DNA from: Dacryopinax spathularia
Taxonomy: Eukaryota > Basidiomycota > Dacrymycetes > Dacrymycetales > Dacrymycetaceae
NCBI GenBank assembly: GCA_037974965.1
Contig: JBBPFI010000006.1
Span: 992,001 to 1,056,000 of the forward strand
DNA length: 64,000 bases
Reading direction: 5' to 3'
Made by a program: the position numbers and the translations under genes. The notes under the pieces are model-generated. The model saw only the letters and a list, made by a program, of their open reading frames with translations. It searched no databases and had not been told where the DNA came from. Below, in pieces: positions 22,487 to 33,303 of the stretch (position 1 is its first letter; every line of letters starts with the position of its first letter).

Positions 22487-23591
22487 GCGACCGGAGGTGT
22501 GAAAGGAAGCGAGTTACGACATCGTGAGGTCGATCCCCTAAGAGGTGCTGCGCACGTTTTTCGTCCGTTTAGAGACAGGGTTTGTATGAAGTTGCGCGGG
22601 GAGGGGTGGGAACGAAACCGTTATGGAGGAGATGTATGCTGAGTGCTGAACGTGCGATTTGCAAGTATATACTGTAGGACAAAAGCGCTCCTCTTGCACA
22701 TCAGTCTATGACCTCGTTGTGTGGCTATCAACAAATGATTATCCTCCACACGTTCCCCCTTAGATAACGACCACCTAAACGAAAAATTCAATTCCCAGCC
22801 CTGTGGCGCCCGAAGACGAGCTCTGATTGGCCGAGAGCGGTTATTCGCGGAATGGAACCGACGACGCGGGAAGCGAAGCGATGAGGCTGGTATGACGTAC
22901 GACCTGCGACGAAGGGTGAACGGGGTGATGAGGTCTTTTTTCGCCCCTGAGGCGGAGGCAACTGTCGATCGGGCGCTTTAGGATTACATGGCGTTGGTGT
23001 TTGGTGCACCGGTGCTGGATGAGGGAAGGGGAGAGCTGGAATAGGGGGAACTGAGCTGGAAGGTGGGCCGCGGCGCTGGATTGGATGAAATGATGATCAT
23101 TCGTTCTTTACACATTATTATCAAATGGAAGAAGACGAGAAGAAGTATGAATCGTATGGTGGTGGTGGTGGTGCAGTGGCTATTACTGGAAACCGAGCTG
23201 AGGCGAATGTGAGCTGTGTAGTATGCACTCGGTGTTCCGTGTTCTGTTCTGTGTGTGGCACAATGTGAAATCGCATCAGCGGTGACAGCGAGAGACACGT
23301 CGATTACCATTAGCCGTCAGCGATGGCTCTGCCTCCCTCGGGTGGGTCGGTCGTACTACACCTCACTACCACGTATCCACAAGGAGGGGCGTGCCACCTT
23401 TCGATAGCCATCGTTCGTTCTGCCCTCCTTGTCTTTCGACTCCCATCGTCCTCCCCCCCACCACCGCTCCCTCCCTTACCTCTCTCACCCGATACGCACA
23501 CGGGCCGTGCACACATTCACTACGAGCCAAGACCATCTGCACTAAGCACCCACCTGGTCACTAGCCCTTCCTGGTCCATCGCCAGCCCACG
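22487..23591. other. intergenic region, no gene seen
   Basis: Holds simple repeats (GGT)n near 23158-23173 and the C/T-rich leader of the following gene. Short ORFs only. Confidence 0.45.
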
Positions 23592-25354
23592 ATGGCCACC
23601 GCTGCAGCCGTCGCCCCACCACCGCCGCCCGCCGCCCCGTTCGCAACGGCCATGACCCTCTCCGGCCAAGCTCGCTCCCTCCCCTCATCACCCCGCTCGT
23701 CATTCTCCTCCCTCTCACCTCCCCCATCCGTAAACCTCAACCTCACACATCGTCCGCCTTCCCGCTCGTCGTTATACCCCTCTCGCTCCTCGCCCACTCT
23801 CCCAGCCCTGGCGGAGGATAGCATAGCGAGCGTCGAGCCTCTGCCTATGACCGTCCGGCCCTTGTCGGTCCTCATTGATGATGCTCTTCGAGCGGACGCT
23901 CTGTCGCCCGTCAAGGCACCGGACCATGTTGACCACCTTAACTCTGCCGACCCATTCGGTGCATTATGGCACAACGAGTCACCGTACGACGCTGCTCTCC
24001 CATTGACACCAACCTTCGGCAGCCGTAGCAGACCGGGTAGTATGATCTTCCCTTCTGACGTACGTCCCCTTCCTCTCCTTTTGTTAGTTGGAGCGTATAT
24101 TGACGATAGATCATGTAGCCCTACTCCGGCACCTTCCCAAGATCAAGAAGAAACTCCGTCCTCGCTCCCTCCCCACTTTCGCAAACCACCTCCGCAGCAT
24201 CATTCCACTCCCCCTCCCAAGTCTCCCTCCTCGGCACTCCCTCCCCTCTACCCCAGCACCGACAAAGAAGGATATCGATCATCATGGGTGACCCTGCGGA
24301 CGAGTACCCAGTGACGAAAGAAGAACTCCTTTTTGCGCATGTCCAGCTGGCGAAGCAGGAGAGGAGGGATGCGCTCCTTAGGCAGAAAGAGCAGGAGGCG
24401 CATGAGAGGGCTATTAGGCTGGCGGAGGAGGAACATAGGAGGAAGAAAGGGTGGTTCGGGCTGTTTAGGCGGAAACCGAGGGTTGATGCGGTTGACGCGA
24501 AGGCTGCTGCTAAGGAGGAGAAGGCAAAGGAGAAGGAGAAGAAAAAGGAGAAGAAGGAGAAGAGCAAGTCGAAGAAGCAGCAGGCTGAGGCTAAGCCTGC
24601 ACCATCTCCTGCTGCTACGCCGACGGCTCCTCAACCGGCACCCGCACAAGCAGCACCTACACAGGAGGACGCGACGCCAAAACGCAAGCCAACAAGAAGC
24701 TTCTCCATCCTCTCCCGCAAAGGCACCGCAAAGCTCAAACGCAAAGGGAGCCAGGGCAAGCCTCTCATGCCAGCGAACGCAGCTGCCATCGCCGCCGCCG
24801 CAGCCAGCGCAACCTCCTCAGCTGCAACGCTGACCAGCTCCGAGCAGCCAGTACCCCCGGAGTACAAGACGACGCCGTTCGATCCTGCTACTGCTTCGCC
24901 TCCTCATTCTCTGCCTTCCGAAGTGGAGAGGCGGGACGTCCCACTGCGCACACCGACCCGCTCGCCCGCACCAGCATACGCACTAGTTGACCCCGCTGCC
25001 GTCCCCCTCCCTCCTTCCCCGGAAGAAGAACTGCCCGAACCGACTCTCCTTCCTCCTCCTGCTACCGTACAGCCTCGCCCGAGCCTGCCGAGTCTGCAGC
25101 ATCCTTCGCGGGATAGCAGCGAGCCCTCCGAACCGACTTACGGCGAACCGGACGGCGATGCCGGGGACGGGGATACCGAGTCGTCCGAAGCGGTCCTGAC
25201 GCCCGATATCATGCCCGGCACGCCACTGGAGGCGAAGGGCGAGTATATGCCTATGTCTTCTGTTGGGCGGGGTGAAGGGGAGGGTGAAGGGGCGAGAGTG
25301 AGGGTGGAGAAGGTCGAGGAGCGGGGTGGGGAGGAGGTTGGGGTTGTTGCTTGA
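23592..25354 (+). CDS. hypothetical protein, Ser/Pro-rich with Lys/Glu coiled segment
   Basis: Two exons, 23592-24059 and 24119-25354, joined SD|PYSGTFPRSRRNSV, about 570 residues. The N-terminal 180 residues are rich in Ser, Pro and Ala. A middle block DPADEYPVTKEELLFAHVQLAKQ, with cores PVTKEELLFAHV and RRKKGWFGLFRRKP, looks conserved. A Lys/Glu run (KEKEKKKEKKEK) and an Ala/Pro-rich tail follow. RRKKGWFGLFRRK is a basic amphipathic patch that could bind membranes or serve as a nuclear signal. No enzymatic domain is seen. I do not recognise the family. Confidence 0.75.
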
Positions 25355-26389
25355 GCAGTATCCCTTCCTTTCACCCCTCTCGACATCCCTGCTCAACCGC
25401 GGCCCTCAGGCGGTCATTCCCTCTTGTATACTCTCCGCGTCACTGTACAACCCCCTCATCCACCAACCAGCATCCCTCCTCATCCCGCAGGGCACGGTCC
25501 TCCATCCAATCGCTCCCTCCAAGCAACCCTATCATTATCCTACGCCCTCTTTCCGTATTCACGAACTCTCATCCAAGACACTCACGACGACCCTCCTAAT
25601 TAGACAATACATGCACTCTTCCTCTTCCCTCTTCCCCTCCTTCCCTCCTTCCCTTCATCTCCTCTCTTCCTTTTCTCCCACTTCCCTCCACCACTTTCGT
25701 TTCCCTCCTCCGTCTTCTTTGGACGGGCGCAGGCCGACCTCTTGACCCTCCTCTTACTCACAATCAACGCTGTAGCTATGTCTTTTCCCCCTCCCCCTTC
25801 CTTTTTCCTCTCCCTTTCCTCTTTCAGCCGATCCTGCGCTTTTTCAGGTAGGTGGGCAAAACCTAGACACACACGGACTATTCTCTTCTTCTTTTTTTTA
25901 AGTTTTTGTGGTAGGCTACACGGGAGATACCAATCCTCAAGCTGTCGCTCATCTTCGTCGTGGCTGCTGTCCAGCGCAGTCCTACTGCTGAGCGGACTCT
26001 CGAAAAGTGAGTGGGAAAGTGCAGTCACGTGCTTTTACTCCCCACGGTGAGCCGGGCTGAGGACCCCGGAAGTCCACGAGTTGTTCTCGATGTTTTCCTA
26101 AGGTCGTGTTCACCTTTTCAGGTCTCTTGGGTTCGCTCTTCTCTGATCGTCTTGTAGGCTATTCGCCGTCCATGAGGTGCCAAGGCGCGAACCCCGTCGT
26201 CCACGGTCTGCGGCCAGCGCCGTCCTGTCTCTTGGACCGTGCTTCAAGGGGGAGGGACTAGCCGCACTCTCATTCCCGTGTGAGTCAACAAACATGGATC
26301 CCTGCAAGTCGAGTACAAATACATATAGCAGATCATAACCTCAACGTCCCTCGCCCCGTATCATCTCAGAGCTCGAGCCACTCCGGACC
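25355..26389. other. intergenic region with long pyrimidine tract
   Basis: No credible gene. The plus strand from about 25600 to 25720 is almost pure C/T (TCTTCC/CCTTCC repeats), which produces spurious Ser/Pro or Glu/Lys ORFs on both strands. Confidence 0.5.
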
Positions 26390-27540
26390 ATGTCCTCCCT
26401 CTACTACCAACTCTGGCCCCTTCCCTCCGTCTCCTCTTTCGCTCGCCCCCTTAAGGGCCGGACGGTCCTCCTTACCGGCGGGAGCGTAGGCCTAAGGTAC
26501 GAAGCAGCCAAACATCTCGCCTCTCTTGGACCGTCAAGGCTCATTGTCACTTCCCGTACCTCCTCTTCTCCCAGTGTGCAGGACGCAGTCAGGTCGATCG
26601 AGGCAGCGGGGCAGGATAAAGTCGGCAAGGTGGAATGCTGGGAGCTGGATCAAGCGTCTTTTGTTTCTGTCAAGCGGTTCTGCGAGAGGTTCGAGCGGGA
26701 AGGAGGTGGGAAGCTTGATTTGCTCGTCCTGAATGCTGGGCTCGTTCAATTGGAGAGGAGCGAGACGGAAGACGGATGGGAGACGATGTTGCAGGTTAAC
26801 CATCTGGCGACTTGTTTGCTTGCACTTCGCTTGTTGCCTTTCCTTCTTGCTACTGAGAACAAGGCGCCCGGTCCGAGGCTGGTGGTCGTCAGTTCCGGGC
26901 AACATAGGATATTTGAGGATGTGCCGGAGGCGGATGAGGGTTCGCCGGGGATGCTGAGGGTGTTGAGCAGTAAGGAATACTGCGAGAAACAAGGGAGGCA
27001 GTTCGCTTTCCGGCGGTATCCCCTTACCAAATGTACGTTTCCTATCCCCGATTCGTTTAGAGACGGTAGCTGACGATAGGCAGTGTTCAACGTCCTCTTC
27101 GTCCGCGCCCTTGCTGAGCGCCTCCCACCGGGGTCACCATTGGGTGTACACGCCGTCAACCCGGGCTTCTGTCGTTCTCAGCTGGCACGAGACGTAGCCA
27201 AGCTACCGCTCATGATTCGGGCCATTTTTCAGGTGCGAACGATGCTACTTGCGCGCACGACGGAGATGGGCTCGCGGCCGCTTGTACATGCTGCTGTGGG
27301 TAAAGACTTGGATGGCAAGAACGGAGAGTATGCCGAGAGTTGCCTTGTAAGCGAGCCGAGCGAGTTTGTGCGTAGCGATCGTGGGAAGGTGGTGGAAGAG
27401 AAGCTCTGGGTGCGTAAACGTCTCCCCATTGAGACGGGTAACTGACGCCACGTGGTTCGCAGTCTGAGACGATGGAGGTACTTGTCAAAGTTGACTCTAG
27501 GGTTTCGGAAATTGCAGAGAAATATTTGAGGAAGGCGTGA
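26390..27540 (+). CDS. short-chain dehydrogenase/reductase, paralogue B
   Basis: Three exons (26390-27032, 27084-27409, 27463-27540). MSSLYYQLWPLPSVSSFARP leads to the cofactor loop TGGSVGLRYE, where the usual TGGxxGLG glycine is replaced by Arg. Next come LVLNAGLVQ, VVVSSGQHR, the active-site block YPLTK, then VNPGFCRSQLAR and a final exon ending SEIAEKYLRKA. It shares domain order, two intron positions and many blocks (CWELDQA, ETEDGWE, SFARPL) with the SDR at 20000-21173, so the two are duplicates. The Gly-to-Arg change in the nucleotide loop (GLG in copy A, GLR here) may alter cofactor choice or activity. The substrate is unknown. Confidence 0.88.
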
Positions 27541-27669
27541 TTGTATGTGGTGGATGTACAGGATATGTGCAATGACATGATAATCTCTGCTAGTATCGAT
27601 CTTTAGCTGACAAGCAACATATATGCACATCGAAAACAGCATACACATTTAGAAGAGGTCGCTGGAGGA

Positions 27670-28629
27670 TCAGGTGATCCTGATGACCACAAACATCATC
27701 ACCCAAGCAATCGCAACAACCAATATGCACGAAATGACCAGACATGTCGTGCCCCTCGCCGTGCTCGAATAGTCCCTCAGCCTGAACCTCTCCGCCTTCA
27801 TCTTATCCAGATTCCCCGTCAACTTCTCCTCGGCCTCCTTGACCACCCCAGCGTCCGCAGCTAACCGCTCGCCAAAGTGGATCGCGTTGAGTTTGAGCTG
27901 GTGACCCATCTGGGCGAGCTGATCGGTCAGCTCCTGCTGGACGGCATTGAGCTGATATTCGGCTTGCGGCTCCTTTTCTTTCGACGCAGAAGGCTGCTGG
28001 AGGACGAACGAGAATTCAGGGAGGAGAGGTTCGGCCGGTAAGAGGGAGGACTCGATTGCTGCGGGAGTGACAGGCGTTTCTGCAGGAGCCGCGATAGGAG
28101 TCTGGAGTTCAGACTCAGGAGAAGAGGGCAACTCCGGCGGGGAGGACGGAATAGCATCTTCCGCTATTACTGTCTGGCGCACGGGAAGAGATTCTAGGAA
28201 AGTCGTTTTTGGCGGCGCTGGCGCCGGGTGTTCCTGCGATTGGGTCAGCACGAGACAATGCGGGAAAGGAAGTAGTAGACGTACATCAGCAATCTTAGCA
28301 GCGAGCTTCTCCAGATTGTCAATCCTGGCATCCAGATCATCCAGCTCCGGCGTGTGTCCTTCCCTACGTTATCCGTCAGCATACACTTTCGCAGCGCATC
28401 CCTTCCGACATACGCGGCAAGCGTCTTCCACAGTGATCTCGCATGAGCTACTTTCTGTGCACACCGTCAAATGACTTCGCCGCATCAACGCTCCGGCAGA
28501 TACCTGCTGCTGCGCCTTCGCCTGCAGCCAAGCGGTGTACGGATCCGCATCCGACGTAGAGGCCTGGCCGCTCGGAGATTCGAGCCGCCTTACAAGGCGG
28601 AATAAGTTGACGCGGTCGTGTTGTTGCAT
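27670..28629 (-). CDS. USE1: SNARE protein USE1 (ER Golgi-retrieval SNARE)
   Basis: Four exons. Start ATG at 28629 gives MQQHDRVNLFRLVRRLESPS, then KVAHARSLWKTLAA, then TPELDDLDARIDNLEKLAAKIAD (a coiled coil). A Pro-rich spacer is followed by the SNARE-like block LNAVQQELTDQLAQMGHQLK and RFLRDY-type juxtamembrane RLRDYSSTARGTT, and a single C-terminal membrane anchor (CLVISCILVVAIAWVMMFVV) ending IRIT. This arrangement matches the Use1/p31 family, the Q-SNARE acting with Sec20 and Ufe1 in COPI vesicle fusion at the ER. It is divergent from ADE6, with only 228 bp between start codons. Confidence 0.85.
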
Positions 28630-28857
28630 TGTTGACAATGATGGACAACGTAGTCGCCGTGATGGTAACGACGTAGGGTCTATGTTTCTTGGCAATTTCA
28701 TCGACACTGCCACCTTCCAGTCTCACCGGGGCCCAAATTTCTCCGACAACGGCTTGATCGACGACGAGGGTATTGACGACGTTGCTGTAAGGCTAAGGTG
28801 CGCACAAAAGAACTTTCAGAAGAAGGAAGTGGAAGGCTGACAATGTTTCAGTCAGCA
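28630..28857. promoter_or_regulatory. bidirectional promoter USE1 / ADE6 with likely 5' UTR intron
   Basis: The two start codons face away across 228 bp. On the plus strand AAG|GTGCGC near 28798 and CTGACAATGTTTCAG ending at 28850 look like the donor, branch site and acceptor of a roughly 55-nt intron just before the ADE6 ATG. This argues that the ATG inside that sequence (28842) is intronic and that translation starts at 28858. Confidence 0.5.
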
Positions 28858-31800
28858 ATGTTGCTGCTTTACGGCTTGTCGGTCTACCACGACGCGAAGC
28901 GGGCCCAGCTTCTGCGCAACATCCGCAATGTATGCGCGAAGGTGCAGACTGTTGACGCTGTCTACGTGCATGTCGTCAAGGGCGTGTCAGCAGAAGCCGA
29001 GAGGGTACTGCAAGATCCGGCTTCACCTCAGCACAAGGTGTTGAAGGAGTTGTTGACGTATGGAGACGACATCACCCTTCCCGGCACGGAGTCCAGCCTT
29101 GCCAAGGCCACGGAGGAGGGGGTTGTCTTCGCCATGCCTAGACCGGGTACCATCTCGCCCTGGTCGAGCAAGGCAACCGACATTGCCCGGATGTGTCAGC
29201 TGGCCAACTACGTACAGCGAATCGAGCGCGGTACGGCGTTCGTATTCACCACGACCGACGGCAGCAACCTCAATGCTTTTGAACTGGCCTCCATCGTCCA
29301 CTTCCTGCATGATCGTATGACCCAGACGCTGTACACCCGCCCGCCAACGGAGAAGGATTGCTTTGCTACCAGCGAGCCCGGCCCACTACGGACGATCGAC
29401 CTGCAAGCTGCCGACCACGTCTCTTACGACGCTGCTCGATCCCGCCTAGAAGAAGCCAATAAGACGCTCGGTCTGGCTCTTGCATCAGACGAGATCGACT
29501 ACCTGGTCAAGGCTTTCGTCTCAGGCTCCAATCCCATCGGGCGCAATCCGACCGACGTCGAGTTGTTCATGTTTGCGCAAGTCAACTCAGAGCACTGCAG
29601 GCACAAGATCTTCAATGCAGACTGGACGATCGATGGCGAGAAACGTGACAAGACACTCTTCCAGATGATCCGGAATACGGAACGTATCAGCCCGCAACAT
29701 ACCATTTCTGCCTACTCCGATAATGCTGCTGTCATCGAGGCTTACCAGGCTCCGAGGTTCTCTCCTTTCGTCGAAGGTGGAAACACATACGACTTCACCG
29801 TGGAAGACATGCCCATGCTAGCCAAGGTAGAAACACACAACCACCCGACCGCAGTGTCGCCATACCCCGGTGCAGCCACCGGCTCCGGCGGCGAGATTCG
29901 TGATGAAGGCGCCGTCGGCACTGGCTCGAAGCCCAAAGCAGGTCTTGTGGGCTTTACCACCTCCAACCTGATGATACCCGACTTTGTTCAGCCCTGGGAG
30001 GAGTCTTTTGGCCGACCAGCCCACATCGCCTCCGCGTTGGATATCATGCTCGAGGCACCACTTGGAGCAAGCGCCTTCAACAACGAGTTCGGCCGACCTG
30101 CACTTGGCGGTTACTTCCGAACTTTCTGCGAATTGGTGCCTGCTGCGCCGGCAGGTCCGGGTCAGCATGTACGCAGAGAGGTTAGAGGGTATCATAAGCC
30201 TATCATGATTGCCGGTGGGTTGGGCAATGTCCGCCCTAGGGATGCGAAGAAGCTTGGATTCGGTGCTGGAGCCAAGCTGATCGTCATGGGTGGACCGGGC
30301 ATGCTCATTGGCCTTGGCGGTGGTGCTGCCTCATCTATGGCGGCAGGAAGCAGCTCAGTCGACCTCGATTTCGCCTCCGTACAGCGAGAGAACCCGGAGA
30401 TGCAGCGCCGGTGCCAACAGGTGATTGATGCTTGCACCGGCTTGGGCCAGCATAACCCTATCCGGGCGATACACGACGTTGGCGCCGGTGGTCTTTCGAA
30501 TGCTCTCCCAGAGCTGGTACATGATGCTGGGCTGGGAGCGAGATTCGAGATTAGGGACGTCTTGGTTGACGACACCGGCATGTCGCCTATGGAGATCTGG
30601 TGCAACGAGTCCCAAGAACGATACGTCTTGGCAGTTGACCCACCCGATCTGCCCCTCTTCGAAGAGATCGCAAAACGAGAACGATGCCCATATTCGGTGG
30701 TGGGCACGGCGACGGCCGAGCAAGAGCTGATTTTGACCGACCGCCTTCTTGGCGGCGAACCCATCCATCTCACTATGCCTACACTCTTCGGGAAACCGCC
30801 AAAGCTCTCCAAGGCCGACAGCACCGCCAAAGCTCCGCGCCTGCCCTTCGATTCTTCCCTCGTCCTCTATCTCCCTTTCTGCCGAACAGGCGAGGCTAAA
30901 TTTGAGATTCCGACTGAAGCGGTTCAGAGGGTTCTCCGGTTGCCCTCCGTCGGCTCGAAATCCTTCCTCATTACCATTGGCGACCGTTCCGTATCCGGCT
31001 TAGTGGCTCGCGATCAGATGGTCGGCCCATGGCAGGTCCCTGTAGCAGACGTCGCTGTTACCCGAACATCTTACGGCTTCGACGTCAACACCGGTGAAGC
31101 CATGGCAATGGGTGAGCGGACGCCTCTAGCCTTGCTTAGTGCAGGTGCTTCGGCCCGGATGGCAGTCGCAGAATCTCTCATGAACATCGTTGCCGCTGGT
31201 ATAGAAGACATTTCGCGTGTCAAGCTCAGCGCCAACTGGATGTGCGCTTCTTCCAAGCCTGGCGAAGGCGCAGGCTTGTTTGAAGCTGTTCAAGCTGTGG
31301 GAATGGAGTTATGCCCTGCCCTGGGCATTGGCATCCCCGTTGGAAAGGACTCCATGTCGATGTCGATGCGGTGGAAGGGACCGGAGAACGAGAATCGCGA
31401 GGTGGTTGCACCGCTGTCGCTTATCGTCACCGCCTTTGCACCGGTACACGACATCCGCACTACATGGACACCACAGCTACGCACAGACCTGTCTTTGCCG
31501 ACAGTACTTTTGTTCGTGGACCTGGCTAACGGCAAACAGCGGCTTGGAACGTCGGCTATCACTCAGGTCTTCCGTGAGCTCGGAAACGAAGCACCTGATG
31601 TCGAAGACCCGGCTCTCCTCAAGGCTTTCTTCAATGCTTGCCAAGTACTCAAGAAGTCCCATGCAGGAACGGTGCTCGCCTTCCACGATCGCTCTGACGG
31701 TGGTCTCTTCACCACCGTAGCCGAGATGGCTTTCGCCGGACGAACTGGTGTCACGATAAACCTCGACGTCCTCGGTACTAGCGTGGATCCAATAGAAGCA

Positions 31801-32952
31801 CTCTTCAGTGAGGAGCTTGGCGCAGTGTTCCAAATTGCGCAGCGCGATTTGGCGACTGTATCGGACGTTTTCCGGCATCATGGCGTTCCTGTTCACAACC
31901 TACACGTGATTGGAAGCCTGAACGCAGACCCATACGACGAAATGATCACCGTCGTCCGCCAGTCCGCTGCGATTTTCTCCATGTCAAGAGCAGAGATGCA
32001 GAAGACTTGGTCGGAGACGTCGTATCAAATGCAAGCGCTTCGCGACAACCCAGAGACCGCTAAAGAGGAGTTCGAGAGCATTTCTGAGCAGCGCAAGGGG
32101 CTGTTCTACGATGTCAGCTTCCAGGCCCAACCGGTTATCCCTGCCAGTCTTTCGGTACGGCCGAGAGTAGCCATCTTGCGCGAGCAGGGCGTCAACGGGC
32201 ATATGGAGATGGCTTGGTCGTTCACCGCAGCTGGGTTCACGGCCGTCGATGTCCACATGTCTGACATCCTGGCGGGTACGGTAGACCTCGCCAACTTCCG
32301 CGGGATTGCTGCTTGCGGCGGTTTCTCTTATGGTGATGTCCTCAGTGCCGGGAACGGCTGGGCGAAGTCAATCCTTCTCAACGAAACGACTCGCAAGCAG
32401 TTCTCCGACTTCTTCCAGCGGAGCGATACCTTCGCCCTCGGTGTATGCAACGGCTGCCAGCTGTTCAGTCACCTGAAGGAGATCATTCCTGGTGCCGAGG
32501 CTTGGCCATTATTCAAGCATAACAAGAGCGGACGCTTCGAAGCTCGCGTTTCTATGGTGGAGGTTGTTCCCGGCAGTGTGTCGTCTGAATCCGTCTTCCT
32601 GCGCGATATGCAAGGATGGAAACTACCTGTTGCAGTGGCCCATGGAGAAGGCCGGGCATCGTTTGCTAAGCCGGAAGATATGGCCAGCATTGAGAGCGAG
32701 GGCCAGCTGGCTATTCGCTACGTGGATGACGAAGGCAAGCCAACTGAACGCTATCCGATGAACCCGAACGGCAGTCCGTACGGCATCGGAGGGCTTGTCA
32801 CACCTAATGGGCGAGTGCTGGCGATGATGCCTCATCCCGAGCGTGTCACGACGAGGGAAGCCAACAGCTGGTATCCGCCAGACAGCGAGCACTGGCAAGG
32901 CCAGGCACCGTGGTTCCAGCTGTTTAGGAGCGCAAGGGTATGGTGCACATGA
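28858..32952 (+). CDS. ADE6: phosphoribosylformylglycinamidine synthase (FGAM synthase, purine step 4)
   Basis: A single exon of 1364 residues, the normal size of the large eukaryotic enzyme. It converts FGAR, glutamine and ATP to FGAM. The N-terminal domain starts [31 protein letters not shown] is a family signature. The AIRS-like synthase halves hold [30 protein letters not shown] and [13 protein letters not shown]. The C-terminal class I glutaminase has [12 protein letters not shown] (Cys about 1197) and MPHPERV (His-x-Glu). The start at 28858 is chosen because the upstream in-frame ATG lies within a probable intron. The lack of coding introns over 4 kb is striking beside the intron-rich neighbours. 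Confidence 0.97.
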   Translation: MLLLYGLSVYHDAKRAQLLRNIRNVCAKVQTVDAVYVHVVKGVSAEAERVLQDPASPQHKVLKELLTYGDDITLPGTESSLAKATEEGVVFAMPRPGTISPWSSKATDIARMCQLANYVQRIERGTAFVFTTTDGSNLNAFELASIVHFLHDRMTQTLYTRPPTEKDCFATSEPGPLRTIDLQAADHVSYDAARSRLEEANKTLGLALASDEIDYLVKAFVSGSNPIGRNPTDVELFMFAQVNSEHCRHKIFNADWTIDGEKRDKTLFQMIRNTERISPQHTISAYSDNAAVIEAYQAPRFSPFVEGGNTYDFTVEDMPMLAKVETHNHPTAVSPYPGAATGSGGEIRDEGAVGTGSKPKAGLVGFTTSNLMIPDFVQPWEESFGRPAHIASALDIMLEAPLGASAFNNEFGRPALGGYFRTFCELVPAAPAGPGQHVRREVRGYHKPIMIAGGLGNVRPRDAKKLGFGAGAKLIVMGGPGMLIGLGGGAASSMAAGSSSVDLDFASVQRENPEMQRRCQQVIDACTGLGQHNPIRAIHDVGAGGLSNALPELVHDAGLGARFEIRDVLVDDTGMSPMEIWCNESQERYVLAVDPPDLPLFEEIAKRERCPYSVVGTATAEQELILTDRLLGGEPIHLTMPTLFGKPPKLSKADSTAKAPRLPFDSSLVLYLPFCRTGEAKFEIPTEAVQRVLRLPSVGSKSFLITIGDRSVSGLVARDQMVGPWQVPVADVAVTRTSYGFDVNTGEAMAMGERTPLALLSAGASARMAVAESLMNIVAAGIEDISRVKLSANWMCASSKPGEGAGLFEAVQAVGMELCPALGIGIPVGKDSMSMSMRWKGPENENREVVAPLSLIVTAFAPVHDIRTTWTPQLRTDLSLPTVLLFVDLANGKQRLGTSAITQVFRELGNEAPDVEDPALLKAFFNACQVLKKSHAGTVLAFHDRSDGGLFTTVAEMAFAGRTGVTINLDVLGTSVDPIEALFSEELGAVFQIAQRDLATVSDVFRHHGVPVHNLHVIGSLNADPYDEMITVVRQSAAIFSMSRAEMQKTWSETSYQMQALRDNPETAKEEFESISEQRKGLFYDVSFQAQPVIPASLSVRPRVAILREQGVNGHMEMAWSFTAAGFTAVDVHMSDILAGTVDLANFRGIAACGGFSYGDVLSAGNGWAKSILLNETTRKQFSDFFQRSDTFALGVCNGCQLFSHLKEIIPGAEAWPLFKHNKSGRFEARVSMVEVVPGSVSSESVFLRDMQGWKLPVAVAHGEGRASFAKPEDMASIESEGQLAIRYVDDEGKPTERYPMNPNGSPYGIGGLVTPNGRVLAMMPHPERVTTREANSWYPPDSEHWQGQAPWFQLFRSARVWCT

Positions 32953-33303
32953 GCATCGCGAGACTGCATGTACGATTAGGAAGAAAGCAATGCCACTAAT
33001 AGAGAGAATATCCAACCGCATTGTGCGGGTAATAATATGCGAGTTCTTTTTCTGCGGAACGATGTTGCGAAAGTTGTGATGGGCGATCAGGGACCAGTGA
33101 CGTCAACAGCATCATTTCGCATTACGGCCTCCGCAACAGCGCGTTTATTGGTCGCATGCGCCTATTTAGGGATCAGTCTCAGTTGTCAACAATGAGCCCT
33201 GAGCCTGAATAACCTGTTATTTGCTTAAGCTGCAGCTACTTGAAGTCTTGGGCTTTCCTGTTGGCGCTTCTGGCTATTGGTTTACAGGCTATACCTACCG
33301 GAC
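32953..33303. other. intergenic region; possible hidden signal-peptide exon
   Basis: At 33240 a frame without ATG reads KSWAFLLALLAIGLQAIPTG, which looks like a secretion signal, and it is preceded by CTTAAGCTGCAG, an acceptor-like sequence. It could be a coding exon of the following protease joined to an ATG exon I could not place, or chance. Confidence 0.35.

Noticed and set aside
24248-24649. Leu/Arg- and Phe/Ser-rich antisense frames suggesting membrane proteins
   Set aside because: Exact antisense shadows of the Lys/Glu-rich coding exon at 24119-25354.
25600-25720. Long pyrimidine tract as a possible triplex or CRISPR-like repeat
   Set aside because: Irregular TCTTCC/CCTTCC simple sequence with no regular repeat-spacer structure.
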